Source: Henriciella sp. (GTDB taxonomy: Bacteria > Pseudomonadota > Alphaproteobacteria > Caulobacterales > Hyphomonadaceae). Taken from it: a stretch of DNA of 64,000 bases. How positions within the stretch are numbered: position 1 is the stretch's first letter; every line of letters begins with the position of its first letter. The notes under the pieces are model-generated. The model had not been told where the DNA came from. It did no database searches and worked only from the letters and a program-made list of their open reading frames with translations. Positions 37,949 to 46,111 of the stretch are shown piece by piece. The translations under genes and the position numbers were made by a program. The stretch lies in assembly GCF_029937755.1 (NCBI RefSeq), contig NZ_JAPYPG010000001.1:310001-374000 (forward strand), given 5' to 3'.

Positions 37949-39409
37949 TTATTCCGCAGCGACGGGTTCGCGCTTGGCCTTGCGCTCTCGCACCTCGGCC
38001 TTCATGCGCTTGTGCATCTCCTCGGCGGCGTCGCGGCCATCCTTGATCGCCCAGACGACGAGCGAGGCTCCGCGTACGATATCGCCGGCGGCAAAGACGT
38101 TCGGGATGCTGGTTTCCATTGTGGCGAAATCGACGCGGATGGCGCCCCAGCGGTTCACCTTGAGCGCCGGATCACCAAACAGCTCCGGCAGGTCTTCCGG
38201 ATCGAAGCCGAGCGCCTTGATGACCATGTCGGCCTTGATGTCGAAGGTTGCGCCCGTCTTTTCCGGCGACTGACGACCGGACGGGTCCGGCGCGCCGAGC
38301 TTCATGCGGGCGGCGCGAACGGCCTTCAGCTTGCCGGCCTTGGTATCGAGGATCGCTTCCGGTGCGGCGAGCCATTCGAACACGACGCCCTCCTCCTCGG
38401 CATTGGCGACTTCGCGCTGGGAGCCCGGCATGTTGGCCCGGTCACGGCGATAGAGGCAGGTCACCGACTTGGCACCCTCGCGCACAGCGGTCCGCACGCA
38501 ATCCATGGCCGTGTCGCCGCCACCGATCACGACGACGCGCTTGCCTTCGGCATTGTGGGTGCCGTCGTCAAAGGTCGGCACTTCGTCACCCAGCCCACGG
38601 CGGTTTGAGGTTGTCAGGAAATCCAGCGCCGGCAGCACGCCCTTCGTGCCAGATCCCGGCACCATCAGGTCGCGCGCCTTGTAGACGCCTGTCGCGATCA
38701 ACAGCGTGTCATGCTTGTCGCGCAGCTCGGTGAAGGTCACGTCCTCGCCGATATCGGTGTTGAACTCGAATCTGATACCGGAATCTTCCAGCCGCTTGAT
38801 GCGGCGCTCGACCACGACTTTCTCGAGCTTGAAGCCCGGAATACCGTACATGAGCAGGCCGCCGCCGCGGTCATAACGGTCATAGACGGTCACCTGGTAG
38901 CCCTTGCGGCGCAGCTGCTCGGCAGCGGCAAGACCGCCCGGCCCCGCGCCAATCACGCCAGCCGACTGATCGCGCTCGCGCGGGGGTTTGACCGGCGTGA
39001 CCCAGCCCTGCTCCCACGCATAATCGGTAATGTGGCGTTCGATCGCACCGATCGTCACCGTGCCGTGGCCGGATTGCTCGACCGTACAGATACCCTCGCA
39101 GAGGCGGTCCTGCGGGCAGATCCGGCCGCAAATCTCCGGCATGTTATTGGTCGCCTGCGAGACCTGATAAGCCTCTTCCATCCGGTCCTCGGCGACGAGT
39201 TTCAGCCAGTCGGGGATGTTGTTGGAAAGCGGGCAGCCTTGCTGGCAGAATGGCACGCCACACTGCGAGCAGCGCCCGGCCTGATCCTCGGCGACTTGCT
39301 GGGCATAGTCGCTGTAAATTTCATCGAAATCCTGCGTCCGCGCCTTCGCCTCGCGCTTTTCGGGCATGGCGCGGTCAATTTCTGTAAACTTCAGCATGCG
39401 GCTGGCCAT
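37949..39409 (-). CDS. gltD: Glutamate synthase (NADPH) small subunit
   Basis: 486 residues from ATG at 39409 (AGGA nine bases upstream). N-terminal Fe-S domain 'GRCSQCGVPFCQQGCPLSNN', FAD-binding motif 'GVIGAGPGGLAAAEQLRRKGY', NADPH-binding 'VVVIGGGDTAMDCVRTAVREG'. Passes electrons from NADPH to GltB through FAD and 4Fe-4S clusters. First gene of the gltDB transcript; its upstream region shares an AT-rich palindromic stretch with uppP. In-frame extension to 39469 lacks family similarity. Confidence 0.97.
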   Translation of the reverse strand: MASRMLKFTEIDRAMPEKREAKARTQDFDEIYSDYAQQVAEDQAGRCSQCGVPFCQQGCPLSNNIPDWLKLVAEDRMEEAYQVSQATNNMPEICGRICPQDRLCEGICTVEQSGHGTVTIGAIERHITDYAWEQGWVTPVKPPRERDQSAGVIGAGPGGLAAAEQLRRKGYQVTVYDRYDRGGGLLMYGIPGFKLEKVVVERRIKRLEDSGIRFEFNTDIGEDVTFTELRDKHDTLLIATGVYKARDLMVPGSGTKGVLPALDFLTTSNRRGLGDEVPTFDDGTHNAEGKRVVVIGGGDTAMDCVRTAVREGAKSVTCLYRRDRANMPGSQREVANAEEEGVVFEWLAAPEAILDTKAGKLKAVRAARMKLGAPDPSGRQSPEKTGATFDIKADMVIKALGFDPEDLPELFGDPALKVNRWGAIRVDFATMETSIPNVFAAGDIVRGASLVVWAIKDGRDAAEEMHKRMKAEVRERKAKREPVAAE

Positions 39410-39487
39410 GGGGACGGTCCTTGGGTCTGCAATTTTATGCCTTATTAGCCGCAGATCAGGAAAGCGCAAGGCAGAATGCGCCCCGAA

Positions 39488-39576
39488 ATATCAAAATGAT
39501 ATGTATATGCGGATATTTTGGCTTATATAGCGCAAAAAGCGTTAACGTGCAAATTTAACGCATATCATATTGATAT
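39488..39576. promoter_or_regulatory. Twin ATATCA-N3-TGATAT palindromes between gltD and uppP
   Basis: ATATCA-AAA-TGATAT (39488-39502) and ATATCA-TAT-TGATAT (39562-39576) have identical half-sites and are 74 bases apart (centre to centre, seven helical turns). Between them lies GCGTTAA (39539-39545) facing TTAACGC (39555-39561). The stretch is strikingly AT-rich compared with its surroundings. Two operators at a whole number of turns suggest cooperative or loop-forming binding of a dimeric repressor controlling gltD (start 39409), uppP (start 39651) or both. The regulator is not identifiable here. Confidence 0.7.
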
Positions 39577-39650
39577 ATACAAGCAGGCGTGCGTTCCCCG
39601 GCGAACCATGCCAGACAGGCGCCATCGGCAATCTAGCGTATACAGGCGAA

Positions 39651-40505
39651 ATGTCACTTTTTCAGCTTTTGATCATCGCTGCGATCCAGGGCGTCACCGA
39701 GTGGCTGCCGATCTCATCATCCGCTCATGTGCTTCTGCTGTCGGACTCCTTCGGTGCCGGCGGGCGCGACGAACTGCTCATCAATGCCGTGTCCAATCTC
39801 GGCACGCTGGCAGCCATGCTGGTCTATTTCCGCAAGGATGTGGCGAGCGCCTTTCTGGGCGGGTTCGAGCTGGTGGCCGCCCCTGTGACGAAGAAACGCC
39901 TGTCGCCCGGGGCGAGGCTTGCCGCCTGCGTCCTCATCGCCACGCCGATCGCCCTCGTCGCCGCCCTCCTCTATGAAGGCGTCCTGCCGGAAAGCATGCA
40001 GGACGCCCTCCGCAGCGTGCCGACCGTGGCCGGGGCGACCATCGTCTTTGGCCTGCTCCTCTGGTGGGCAGACGTGAAGGGCCCGCGTACGCGCAGGGAA
40101 GAGGACATGACCTTTACCCATGCCCTGCTGATCGGCGCGACGCAGGCCATTGCCGCCATCATTCCGGGCACGAGCCGCTCCGGTATCACCATGACGGCCG
40201 CGCGCGCTTTCGGCTATGACCGCACCGAGGCGGCCCGCTTTTCCATGCTGATCGGCGCCCCCATCCTTGCGGCGGCCGGCCTGTACGGCGCCTATGGGCT
40301 CTTCACCGCAGACCCGGACGCCGGTGCGCTTCTCACCTTTCAGGACGGGATGATTGTCGCTGGCGTCGCCTTCATCACCGGTCTCGCTTCCATCTGGGGC
40401 CTGATGGCCCTTCTCAACCGGATGAGCTTCCTGCCCTTCGTGATCTACAGGCTCATCCTGGGTATCGCCCTGTTTGCAATGCTGCCTTACCTTTCCGCGA
40501 GTTAA
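39651..40505 (+). CDS. uppP: Undecaprenyl-diphosphatase UppP (BacA)
   Basis: 284 residues, about eight membrane helices. Both UppP signatures are present: 'AAIQGVTEWLPISSSAHVLL' and 'IIPGTSRSGITM', which form the periplasmic active site that dephosphorylates undecaprenyl diphosphate to recycle the lipid carrier for peptidoglycan and O-antigen. Start at 39651 fits family length; an in-frame ATG at 39570 lies inside the palindrome and is rejected. Bacitracin tolerance is the classical phenotype. Confidence 0.96.
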   Translation: MSLFQLLIIAAIQGVTEWLPISSSAHVLLLSDSFGAGGRDELLINAVSNLGTLAAMLVYFRKDVASAFLGGFELVAAPVTKKRLSPGARLAACVLIATPIALVAALLYEGVLPESMQDALRSVPTVAGATIVFGLLLWWADVKGPRTRREEDMTFTHALLIGATQAIAAIIPGTSRSGITMTAARAFGYDRTEAARFSMLIGAPILAAAGLYGAYGLFTADPDAGALLTFQDGMIVAGVAFITGLASIWGLMALLNRMSFLPFVIYRLILGIALFAMLPYLSAS

Positions 40506-40586
40506 GGATTGCGGCCACCGGAAAACGGAACTGCCTCCCGTCAGACCCGTTTGAGCCTCGTTCCAGAATGGAAAGGATCAAGGCTC

Positions 40587-41138
40587 ATGAAACGTATTCT
40601 TCTGGCATCCGCTGCCCTCGCCCTGCCATTTGGCATGACCGCCTGCAGCTCTGCCGGCCTGACCGAAAGCGAATCCGCGGCAGTCCAGCAAACCGCCCAG
40701 CAAAGCGAAGCGATGAAGGAAGAGATCAGCGAACTGAACCGTCTGACCAGAATCTATATCGACGCTGCGGCGCTTTATAAGCAGGCGGCCGACATCCCCG
40801 ACGAGAAGAACGGGCTCAAGCCGGTTCTGCTCGACCTCGCCAAGAAGCGGAACGCCCAGCGCGACCTGCTCCAGGCGCGCGTGATCACCCTTGGCGGCAA
40901 TCCAGCCGAGCATGGCCAGGCCCTGGGAACAATGCACCGCTCCTTCACGGCAATGCGGACAATTGTCGACAAGGACACCGAGGTCGCGGTGGAGGAAGTC
41001 CTGCGTGGCGAACGCTACCTCCTTGAGGAGATCAACAAGGCGATGGACGCCGCCGTCACACCGGATACGCGCTCCATGCTGGCGCAGCTTCGTACCGATG
41101 CCGATGCACAGATTGCGCGGCTGGAAGCGCTGAAATGA
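40587..41138 (+). CDS. DUF2383 (PA2169-like) four-helix lipoprotein
   Basis: 183 residues. Lipoprotein signal 'LLASAALALPFGMTAC' with Cys20. The mature part contains the DUF2383/PA2169-type block 'ITLGGNPAEHGQALGTMHRSF', then 'EVLRGERYLLEEINKAMD', a ferritin-like four-helix bundle without obvious metal ligands beyond Glu/His. Cytoplasmic PA2169 relatives are common; this exported lipidated form is less usual. Start at 40587 has AAGG about 15 bases upstream and gives a proper signal peptide. Ends in a strong terminator. Confidence 0.82.
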   Translation: MKRILLASAALALPFGMTACSSAGLTESESAAVQQTAQQSEAMKEEISELNRLTRIYIDAAALYKQAADIPDEKNGLKPVLLDLAKKRNAQRDLLQARVITLGGNPAEHGQALGTMHRSFTAMRTIVDKDTEVAVEEVLRGERYLLEEINKAMDAAVTPDTRSMLAQLRTDADAQIARLEALK

Positions 41139-41166
41139 TCGCGCTGACCTGATCGCAAAAGTCACG

Positions 41167-41199
41167 AAAGCCCGCCTCTTCTCAAGGGGCGGGCTTTTT
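41167..41199 (+). terminator. Rho-independent terminator after the DUF2383 gene
   Basis: AAAGCCCGCC (41167-41176) pairs with GGCGGGCTTT (41188-41197), followed by a T-run (five Ts in total ending at 41199). Lies 28 bases after the stop codon. Confidence 0.92.
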
Positions 41200-41308
41200 C
41201 AATAGTCGGGAAGGCTTGTGACAATAGACGACGCGCGCAGCCGGCCGTTCCGCCATCTCCGCACGTCGCCCTTTCCGCTTATGCGTCCCATCGCCTGCGG
41301 AAAGCCTG

Positions 41309-41332
41309 TTTCATGACATTGTTGTCATGAAA
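41309..41332. promoter_or_regulatory. Perfect 10-bp inverted repeat, candidate operator
   Basis: TTTCATGACA (41309-41318) and TGTCATGAAA (41323-41332) around TTGT. No T-run follows, and it is over 100 bases after the previous terminator, so it is more likely a protein-binding site than a terminator. It lies 188 bases before the RHH-TonB gene, whose N-terminal DNA-binding domain could act on it. Confidence 0.55.
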
Positions 41333-41417
41333 TGTAGCAGGAAGCGGCTCGCAATGTGGTGATTTGCGGGCACGTCAAAAGCTGTGCGAAACCAGCCTGA
41401 ACATACTGGAACATGAA

Positions 41418-41429
41418 GTGTCCGGACAC
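41418..41429. promoter_or_regulatory. 12-base palindrome GTGTCCGGACAC
   Basis: Exact 12-base palindrome 90 bases before the RHH-TonB start. A related half (GTGTC) recurs at 41440-41444. Ribbon-helix-helix dimers bind short dyads, so this is a second candidate site. A chance occurrence is possible in GC-rich DNA. Confidence 0.35.
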
Positions 41430-41519
41430 GAAATCTCTGGTGTCGGGACCAGCTTTTGGTTTCTATCAGGCGGGTAAGCGGGTCTTTTGGAAAGGACCGC
41501 GACACAAGCCGGATAGAGC

Positions 41520-42119
41520 ATGAAGAAGTCATATCACGAAAAGAAGTCAGACACGCTGGAAGTCCGCCTGCCGCATTCCAAGAAGGAAGCCTTCAAGGCC
41601 GCTTGCGAGGAAGAAGGCATAACGGTCAGCCATGCGGTCCGAACCTTCATCGATGCCTATTTGCGCCAGTCGCGGGAAATGAAGCTGAAACGCATCGCAA
41701 AGGAGCTTTCCATGACCCTTGTCCGCAACCCTCTGAAGATCACCGGCGGGCTCGCCGCCGCGACGGCCGCCCTCGGGACGGCGTTGGTCCTGGCCCTGCC
41801 AAGCGCAGCCGATGACAGCAATGTCCAGCCGATCAAGCCACCGGTTCCGCAGTATCCGATCGAACTCGCCCAACAGGGCATCAGCTCCAAATGCAAGGCA
41901 ACCTTTGATGTCTCGAAAGAAGGTTTTGTCGAGACCGGTATTGAGGTCGAGTGCGCGCATCCGGGCTTCGTCGAGGCAACGCGGACCGCTATCGAGACAT
42001 TACGCTTCGAACCGAAAATGGAGGACGGCCAACCCGTCCGGCGGACCGGCGTCGTCTATCCGATTGAATACCTCGTCACGCCGGACACGGAAAATGTGTC
42101 CGGGCCCGAGCCTTCATAA
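41520..42119 (+). CDS. Ribbon-helix-helix / transmembrane / TonB C-terminal domain fusion protein
   Basis: 199 residues. Residues 11-50 read as a ribbon-helix-helix DNA-binding fold: strand 'TLEVRLP', helix 'SKKEAFKAACEEEG', turn 'ITVS', helix 'HAVRTFIDAYLR'. After a basic linker comes a hydrophobic segment (about 75-96), then a TonB C-terminal-type domain (about 105-187: 'PVPQYPIELAQQGISSKC', 'FDVSKEGFVETGIEVECA', 'AIETLRFEP'). A second start, ATG at 41712 (Met65), has AAAGGAG six bases upstream and would give a 135-residue form whose hydrophobic segment acts as a signal peptide. So one gene may make a membrane-tethered DNA-binding form and a free periplasmic form. TonB C-domains normally contact outer-membrane receptors or act as interaction modules. 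Confidence 0.78.
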   Translation: MKKSYHEKKSDTLEVRLPHSKKEAFKAACEEEGITVSHAVRTFIDAYLRQSREMKLKRIAKELSMTLVRNPLKITGGLAAATAALGTALVLALPSAADDSNVQPIKPPVPQYPIELAQQGISSKCKATFDVSKEGFVETGIEVECAHPGFVEATRTAIETLRFEPKMEDGQPVRRTGVVYPIEYLVTPDTENVSGPEPS

Positions 42120-42157
42120 TAGGGGTATCAGCGGGGCGGGCGCCGGGGCCTTTAGGC

Positions 42158-43159
42158 TCAGGCCTCGCCCTTCTGGTGGAACTCGCCATAGGCGCGGAAG
42201 GGCCAGAGATAGGACGGTACGATCGACTCCACGCTCTCGATGTCATCGACACCGAGATCCTTAAGCGTCAGCGCATCGTCGGCCACGACATTGTCGGTCT
42301 TCAGCATCTCGACCTGATCGCCGGTGATCGGCGGGTCACCGAGGAAACCCCATGACAGTGGCGGGACCCGCCACAACGCGCCAAAGGTCAGCCCCAGCGG
42401 TTTTGCGACGAAGAACGGCAAGGGCATCGCATAGCGCTTCTTGTCGATCGTCTCGCTGATGTAGTCATAAAGCTCGCGGAACTCATAAACGCGCGGGCCG
42501 CCGAGCTCGAACGTCTTGCCTTCAACGTCATCACGATTGACCGCATGGGCGATCGCATCGGCGACATCGCCAGCATAAACCGGCTGCAGCTTCGTCTTGC
42601 CGCCGCCAATCGCGGGCAGGAAGGGAAAGATGTTCGCCATCGGGCTGGAGGCCATGGCAGCGAACTTGTTGAAGAACTCGTCTTCCGGCCCGAACACGAT
42701 AGACGGACGAAGGATGACCGCTTCGGGGAACGCCTTGCGCACGCCTTCTTCAGCCTCGGCCTTTGTGCGCGCATAGTCGGAGCCGGAGTCCTCGTCTGCG
42801 CCAATCGCTGAAATCTGGACGAGGCGCTTCACCCCGGCCTTCTTTGCGGCTTCCGCGACATTGATCGCGCCTTCGCGCTGGGAGGCTTCGAAGCTTTGCG
42901 GGCCCTTCTCGAACAGGATGCCGACCAGGTTCACAACCGCATCAGCGCCTTCCACAGCGCGCTCCACCGACATGCGGTTGCGGATATTGGCCTGGGCGAG
43001 ATCAACCCATCCGGGCGGGCCTGCCAGTTTCACGTCACCCGAAACATGGGGCTTGCGTACCGCAACACGCACACGCCAGCCATCGCGAACCAGCGCGCGG
43101 GCCGCATAGCGTCCGATAAAACCGGAGCCGCCGAAAACAGTAACCAGACCTTTGGACAT
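42158..43159 (-). CDS. NDUFA9-like NAD(P)-binding protein (atypical SDR)
   Basis: 333 residues from ATG at 43159. Rossmann motif 'VTVFGGSGFIGRYAARALVRDGW' near the N-terminus, then 'AVVNLVGILFEKGPQSFE' and 'VQISAIGADEDSGSDYARTKAEAE' with a Tyr/Lys pair, and 'ILRPSIVFGPEDEFFNKF'. These are the features of the complex I NDUFA9 subfamily common in alphaproteobacteria, related to the mitochondrial accessory subunit. Whether it binds complex I here is unknown; no nuo genes are present. Divergent from nrnC. Confidence 0.88.
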   Translation of the reverse strand: MSKGLVTVFGGSGFIGRYAARALVRDGWRVRVAVRKPHVSGDVKLAGPPGWVDLAQANIRNRMSVERAVEGADAVVNLVGILFEKGPQSFEASQREGAINVAEAAKKAGVKRLVQISAIGADEDSGSDYARTKAEAEEGVRKAFPEAVILRPSIVFGPEDEFFNKFAAMASSPMANIFPFLPAIGGGKTKLQPVYAGDVADAIAHAVNRDDVEGKTFELGGPRVYEFRELYDYISETIDKKRYAMPLPFFVAKPLGLTFGALWRVPPLSWGFLGDPPITGDQVEMLKTDNVVADDALTLKDLGVDDIESVESIVPSYLWPFRAYGEFHQKGEA

Positions 43160-43320
43160 GAAGTCTCTACCTCGCTTGCAGGAGCCAAGCATGAATCATC
43201 TCGGCGCCTTTCATCACGCCTTTGCCGGCTTGTCCATGCGGCGAATGGCAAAACCCGGCCGGCCCGCGCAGCCCGGTTACCGAGAGGGCCAGGCAGCCCA
43301 AATCCAATGCAAGCGAGTAA

Positions 43321-43336
43321 TTGCGTATTCACGCAA
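43321..43336. promoter_or_regulatory. Inverted repeat TTGCGT-ATTC-ACGCAA upstream of nrnC
   Basis: Perfect 6-bp arms with a 4-base spacer, 20 bases before the nrnC start codon and 162 bases before the divergent NDUFA9-like gene. The outer bases TTGC...GCAA resemble the ecm/ccr sites, but the spacing (8) and symmetry differ, so I keep it separate. Confidence 0.4.
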
Positions 43337-43356
43337 AGACGGTAAGTCGTTTGGCC

Positions 43357-43971
43357 ATGAACAATATCACGCTGCACAAGGGCGACCTGCCCGCCGGGGT
43401 CGATCTCGGAAACGAAATCGCCGTCGATACCGAAGCCATGGGCCTCAATCCGTTCCGCGATGCGCTCTGCGTGGTGCAGCTGTCCTCCGGTGACGGCACC
43501 GCCCATGTCGTGCAGCTCGGCCGGGATTTCGACTGTCCGAACCTGAAGACGGTGCTGGCTGATGACAGCCGGCTGAAGATCTTCCACTTCGCCCGCTTCG
43601 ATATCGCGATGATGAAGCACTGGCTCGGCATTGAATGTGCGCCCGTCTGGTGCACCAAGATCGCCTCGAAGCTGTGCCGCACCTATACCGACCGCCACGG
43701 CCTGAAGGATGTCTCGCGCGAAATCGCCGGGGTCGACATGTCAAAGGCGCAGCAATCCTCCGACTGGGGCGCCGAAACGCTGAGCGATGCACAGCTCCAG
43801 TATTGCGCGAGCGATGTCTTGCACCTGCACAAGATCAAGGCGGGTCTCGAAGCCATGCTCGAACGTGAAGGCCGGCTTGACCTTGCCCAGGCCTGCTTCG
43901 ACTTCCTGCCCGTGCGCGCCCGTCTCGACCTTGAGGGCTGGCCTGACACAGACATCTTCGCCCATAGCTGA
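43357..43971 (+). CDS. nrnC: NrnC-type nanoRNase / ribonuclease D-family 3'-5' exonuclease
   Basis: 204 residues. DEDD exonuclease motifs: 'IAVDTEAMGLNP' (Exo I), 'FHFARFDIAMM' (Exo II) and 'YCASDVLHLHKIK' (Exo III, DEDDy type with Tyr). It lacks the HRDC domains of RNase D and its length and 'TKIASKLCRTYTDRHGLKD' block match NrnC, which degrades dinucleotides and short RNAs where oligoribonuclease (Orn) is absent. Start at 43357 follows the SD-poor 'GGCC'. First gene of a run nrnC-lptC-lptA-lptB-rpoN-hpf-ptsN. Confidence 0.93.
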   Translation: MNNITLHKGDLPAGVDLGNEIAVDTEAMGLNPFRDALCVVQLSSGDGTAHVVQLGRDFDCPNLKTVLADDSRLKIFHFARFDIAMMKHWLGIECAPVWCTKIASKLCRTYTDRHGLKDVSREIAGVDMSKAQQSSDWGAETLSDAQLQYCASDVLHLHKIKAGLEAMLEREGRLDLAQACFDFLPVRARLDLEGWPDTDIFAHS

Positions 43972-44058
43972 GACAGCCAGATTCCTGCCGCATTTGGTCA
44001 CGGAAAGATCATGCGGATCGCGCTATCATTATTGGGCTATCATCCCTAAATTCATATT

Positions 44059-44757
44059 ATGGATGTTTCCGCAGAAACCGAAAAGGCCCTGAGCTTGTGG
44101 GAGCCACGCCGCCAGATGACTCTGGAGCAGGCGCGCCATCGCTCATCCATGGTCTCCTTTCTGCGCCTTGCCTTTACAGCCGGCGCGGCGATTTCTGCCG
44201 GCATCATGATTGGTCACCTGACCGCGAACGCGGTCTCTGCCTCACCGAGTTCAATTGAGCGTCTGACCGGCGACCAGGTCGTCACCATGGTCAATCCACG
44301 CTTTACCGGCCGTGACGTGGCCGGCCGCGCCTTCGTGATCACCGCCGACACCGCGCAGCGGCGCATGGGGGGCGGAGAGAAGATCGACCTGAAAAATCCC
44401 GAGCTGATCAGCGAGGACGGCACACGCGTAGCCGCACCGGCCGGCCTGTATAATCAGGACGACCAGACCCTCGACCTCTATGAGGATGTCGAGGTGGAGA
44501 GCGCCAAGGGCTATACGTTCCGTTCGACCTCGGCAAAAATGTTTATCCAGGAAGGCCGGGTCGAAGGCATCGACCCCCTGAGCGGGTCAGGCCCCCTTGG
44601 CGATGTCCGCTCCGACACGTATGAGATTGTTGATGAAGGTGACCGCGTGCTGCTTAGTGGGCGCGTGGAGATGACCATCGTACCCGGCGAACAGGCCGAA
44701 GATGACGCCGGCGCCGACGAAGACACCGGCAATGAGGAGCGTGGTGGTGAAGAATAG
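44059..44757 (+). CDS. lptC: LPS export periplasmic protein LptC
   Basis: 232 residues. Cytoplasmic N-terminus, one membrane helix (about 35-52) and a periplasmic LptC/OstA-like beta domain ('VTMVNPRFTGRDVAGRAFVITADTAQ', 'GTRVAAPAGLYNQDDQTLDLYEDVEVES', read in parts). The tail is acidic and low-complexity. LptC takes lipopolysaccharide from LptB2FG and hands it to LptA. Overlaps lptA by 11 bases and follows nrnC by 87 bases. Confidence 0.93.
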   Translation: MDVSAETEKALSLWEPRRQMTLEQARHRSSMVSFLRLAFTAGAAISAGIMIGHLTANAVSASPSSIERLTGDQVVTMVNPRFTGRDVAGRAFVITADTAQRRMGGGEKIDLKNPELISEDGTRVAAPAGLYNQDDQTLDLYEDVEVESAKGYTFRSTSAKMFIQEGRVEGIDPLSGSGPLGDVRSDTYEIVDEGDRVLLSGRVEMTIVPGEQAEDDAGADEDTGNEERGGEE

Positions 44758-45283
44758 AGTTTGGATGGCCGCAGCCGCCATCAGTATGGTCGCCAGCGCG
44801 ACCGCGACAGCCCAGGTCTCCGGTGAAGGCGGCCCCATCCGGGTGAATGCCGACCGAAGCGAAGTGATCGAACGCCAGCGCCAGGTGGTGCTCATCGACA
44901 ATGTCGACATCATGCAGGGCGAAGCCCGTCTTCGTGCTAACCGCGTGACCATCAATTATTCCGGCACAGGCCAGACCCAGACTAGCGGCCTGGGGGGCTT
45001 TGGCGACATTTCCAGCATGGAAGCCGTCGGCGAGGTCTACTACGTGACGCCTGATATCAAGGCGACCGGCGACCGCGGCGTCTACAATGCCAATACCGAT
45101 ACGATTACGCTGACCGGCAATGTCGTGCTGATCCGCGGCGAGGATGTCGCAACCGGCGAAAAGCTCGTCATGGAGCTTGAGGCCGGCCGTACCATCCTTG
45201 ATGGCGGCAGTGGCCAGGTCCAGATGAACATCAATCCGAACCGGGACCAGAGCGGCCCTTCGGCGGGCAATGAGTCAAATTAA
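44747..45283 (+). CDS. lptA: LPS transport periplasmic protein LptA
   Basis: 178 residues from GTG at 44747, which has GAGGAG seven bases upstream inside the end of lptC; alternative starts at 44732 (ATG) or other GTGs nearby change only the signal region. Signal peptide 'MAAAAISMVASATATAQ', then the OstA-like jelly roll 'PIRVNADRSEVIERQRQVVL', 'NVDIMQGEARLRANRVTI', 'GDRGVYNANTDTITLTGNVVLI'. LptA bridges the periplasm between LptC and LptD. Translational overlap with lptC fits equal subunit supply. Confidence 0.92.
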   Translation: MKNRVWMAAAAISMVASATATAQVSGEGGPIRVNADRSEVIERQRQVVLIDNVDIMQGEARLRANRVTINYSGTGQTQTSGLGGFGDISSMEAVGEVYYVTPDIKATGDRGVYNANTDTITLTGNVVLIRGEDVATGEKLVMELEAGRTILDGGSGQVQMNINPNRDQSGPSAGNESN

Positions 45284-45370
45284 GCGTGCCAGCCTAAGCG
45301 GATTTTAAGTCTATTGCCCTAGGAACGCGTCTGGGCAGCGCAAACCGCGCGGAGCGGGAGGACCACAGGT

Positions 45371-46105
45371 ATGACGGACACGGCCAATGGCCTTGTAGCA
45401 ACCGGACTGGCCAAGTCATTTGGCAAGCGTCAGGTTGTGAAAGACGTCTCCCTGTCTCTCCAGCGCGGTGAGGTTGTTGGACTGCTGGGCCCGAACGGGG
45501 CCGGCAAGACGACATGCTTCTACATGATCATGGGGCTCATCGGGGCCGATGCCGGGACCATCACGATTGATGGCGCCGACGTCACCGCCCTTCCCATGTA
45601 CCAGCGTGCCCGACTGGGTGTCGGTTATCTTCCGCAGGAGGCCTCGATTTTTCGGGGCATGAGCGTGGAGGAGAACATCCTGGCCGTGGTCGAACTTGTC
45701 GAAAAGGACAAGACGGCGCGGCAGGCTGAAGTCGATGCCCTTCTGGACGAGTTGCACATCACGCACCTGCGCAAGCAGTCTGCAACCTCTCTGTCCGGTG
45801 GTGAACGCCGCCGTGTCGAGATTGCCCGTGCGCTCGCCTCCAGACCGAGTTTTATGCTTCTGGACGAACCGTTTACCGGTATCGACCCCCTCGCCGTGTC
45901 GGATATTTCCGATCTGGTTGGTTATCTGAAAAAGCGCGGACTAGGCGTGCTGATCACGGATCACCAGGTGCGAGAGACACTCCAGATCGTTGATCGGGCA
46001 TCCATCATCTATGATGGCGGCGTCCTCTTTGAGGGTGTGCCGGACGATGTCCTGACCAACGAGGATGTGCGCAGGGTCTATCTCGGCGAGCGGTTTGCTG
46101 CGTAG
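45371..46105 (+). CDS. lptB: LPS export ABC transporter ATPase LptB
   Basis: 244 residues. Walker A 'GLLGPNGAGKTTCFYMIMGL', signature 'ATSLSGGERRRVEIARALAS', Walker B 'FMLLDEPFTGIDPLAV' and switch His in 'VLITDHQVRETL'. ATPase of the LptB2FGC extractor. 87 bases after lptA and six bases before rpoN, the classical lptB-rpoN neighbourhood. Confidence 0.98.
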   Translation: MTDTANGLVATGLAKSFGKRQVVKDVSLSLQRGEVVGLLGPNGAGKTTCFYMIMGLIGADAGTITIDGADVTALPMYQRARLGVGYLPQEASIFRGMSVEENILAVVELVEKDKTARQAEVDALLDELHITHLRKQSATSLSGGERRRVEIARALASRPSFMLLDEPFTGIDPLAVSDISDLVGYLKKRGLGVLITDHQVRETLQIVDRASIIYDGGVLFEGVPDDVLTNEDVRRVYLGERFAA

Positions 46106-46111
46106 AGTCTG

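Larger units (their letters stand above)
41200..41519. other. 320-bp gene-free region upstream of the RHH-TonB gene
   Basis: No coding frame with recognisable content. It holds two exact palindromes (41309-41332 and 41418-41429), listed separately, and must contain the promoter of the downstream gene. The length and palindrome content suggest a regulated promoter. Confidence 0.5.
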
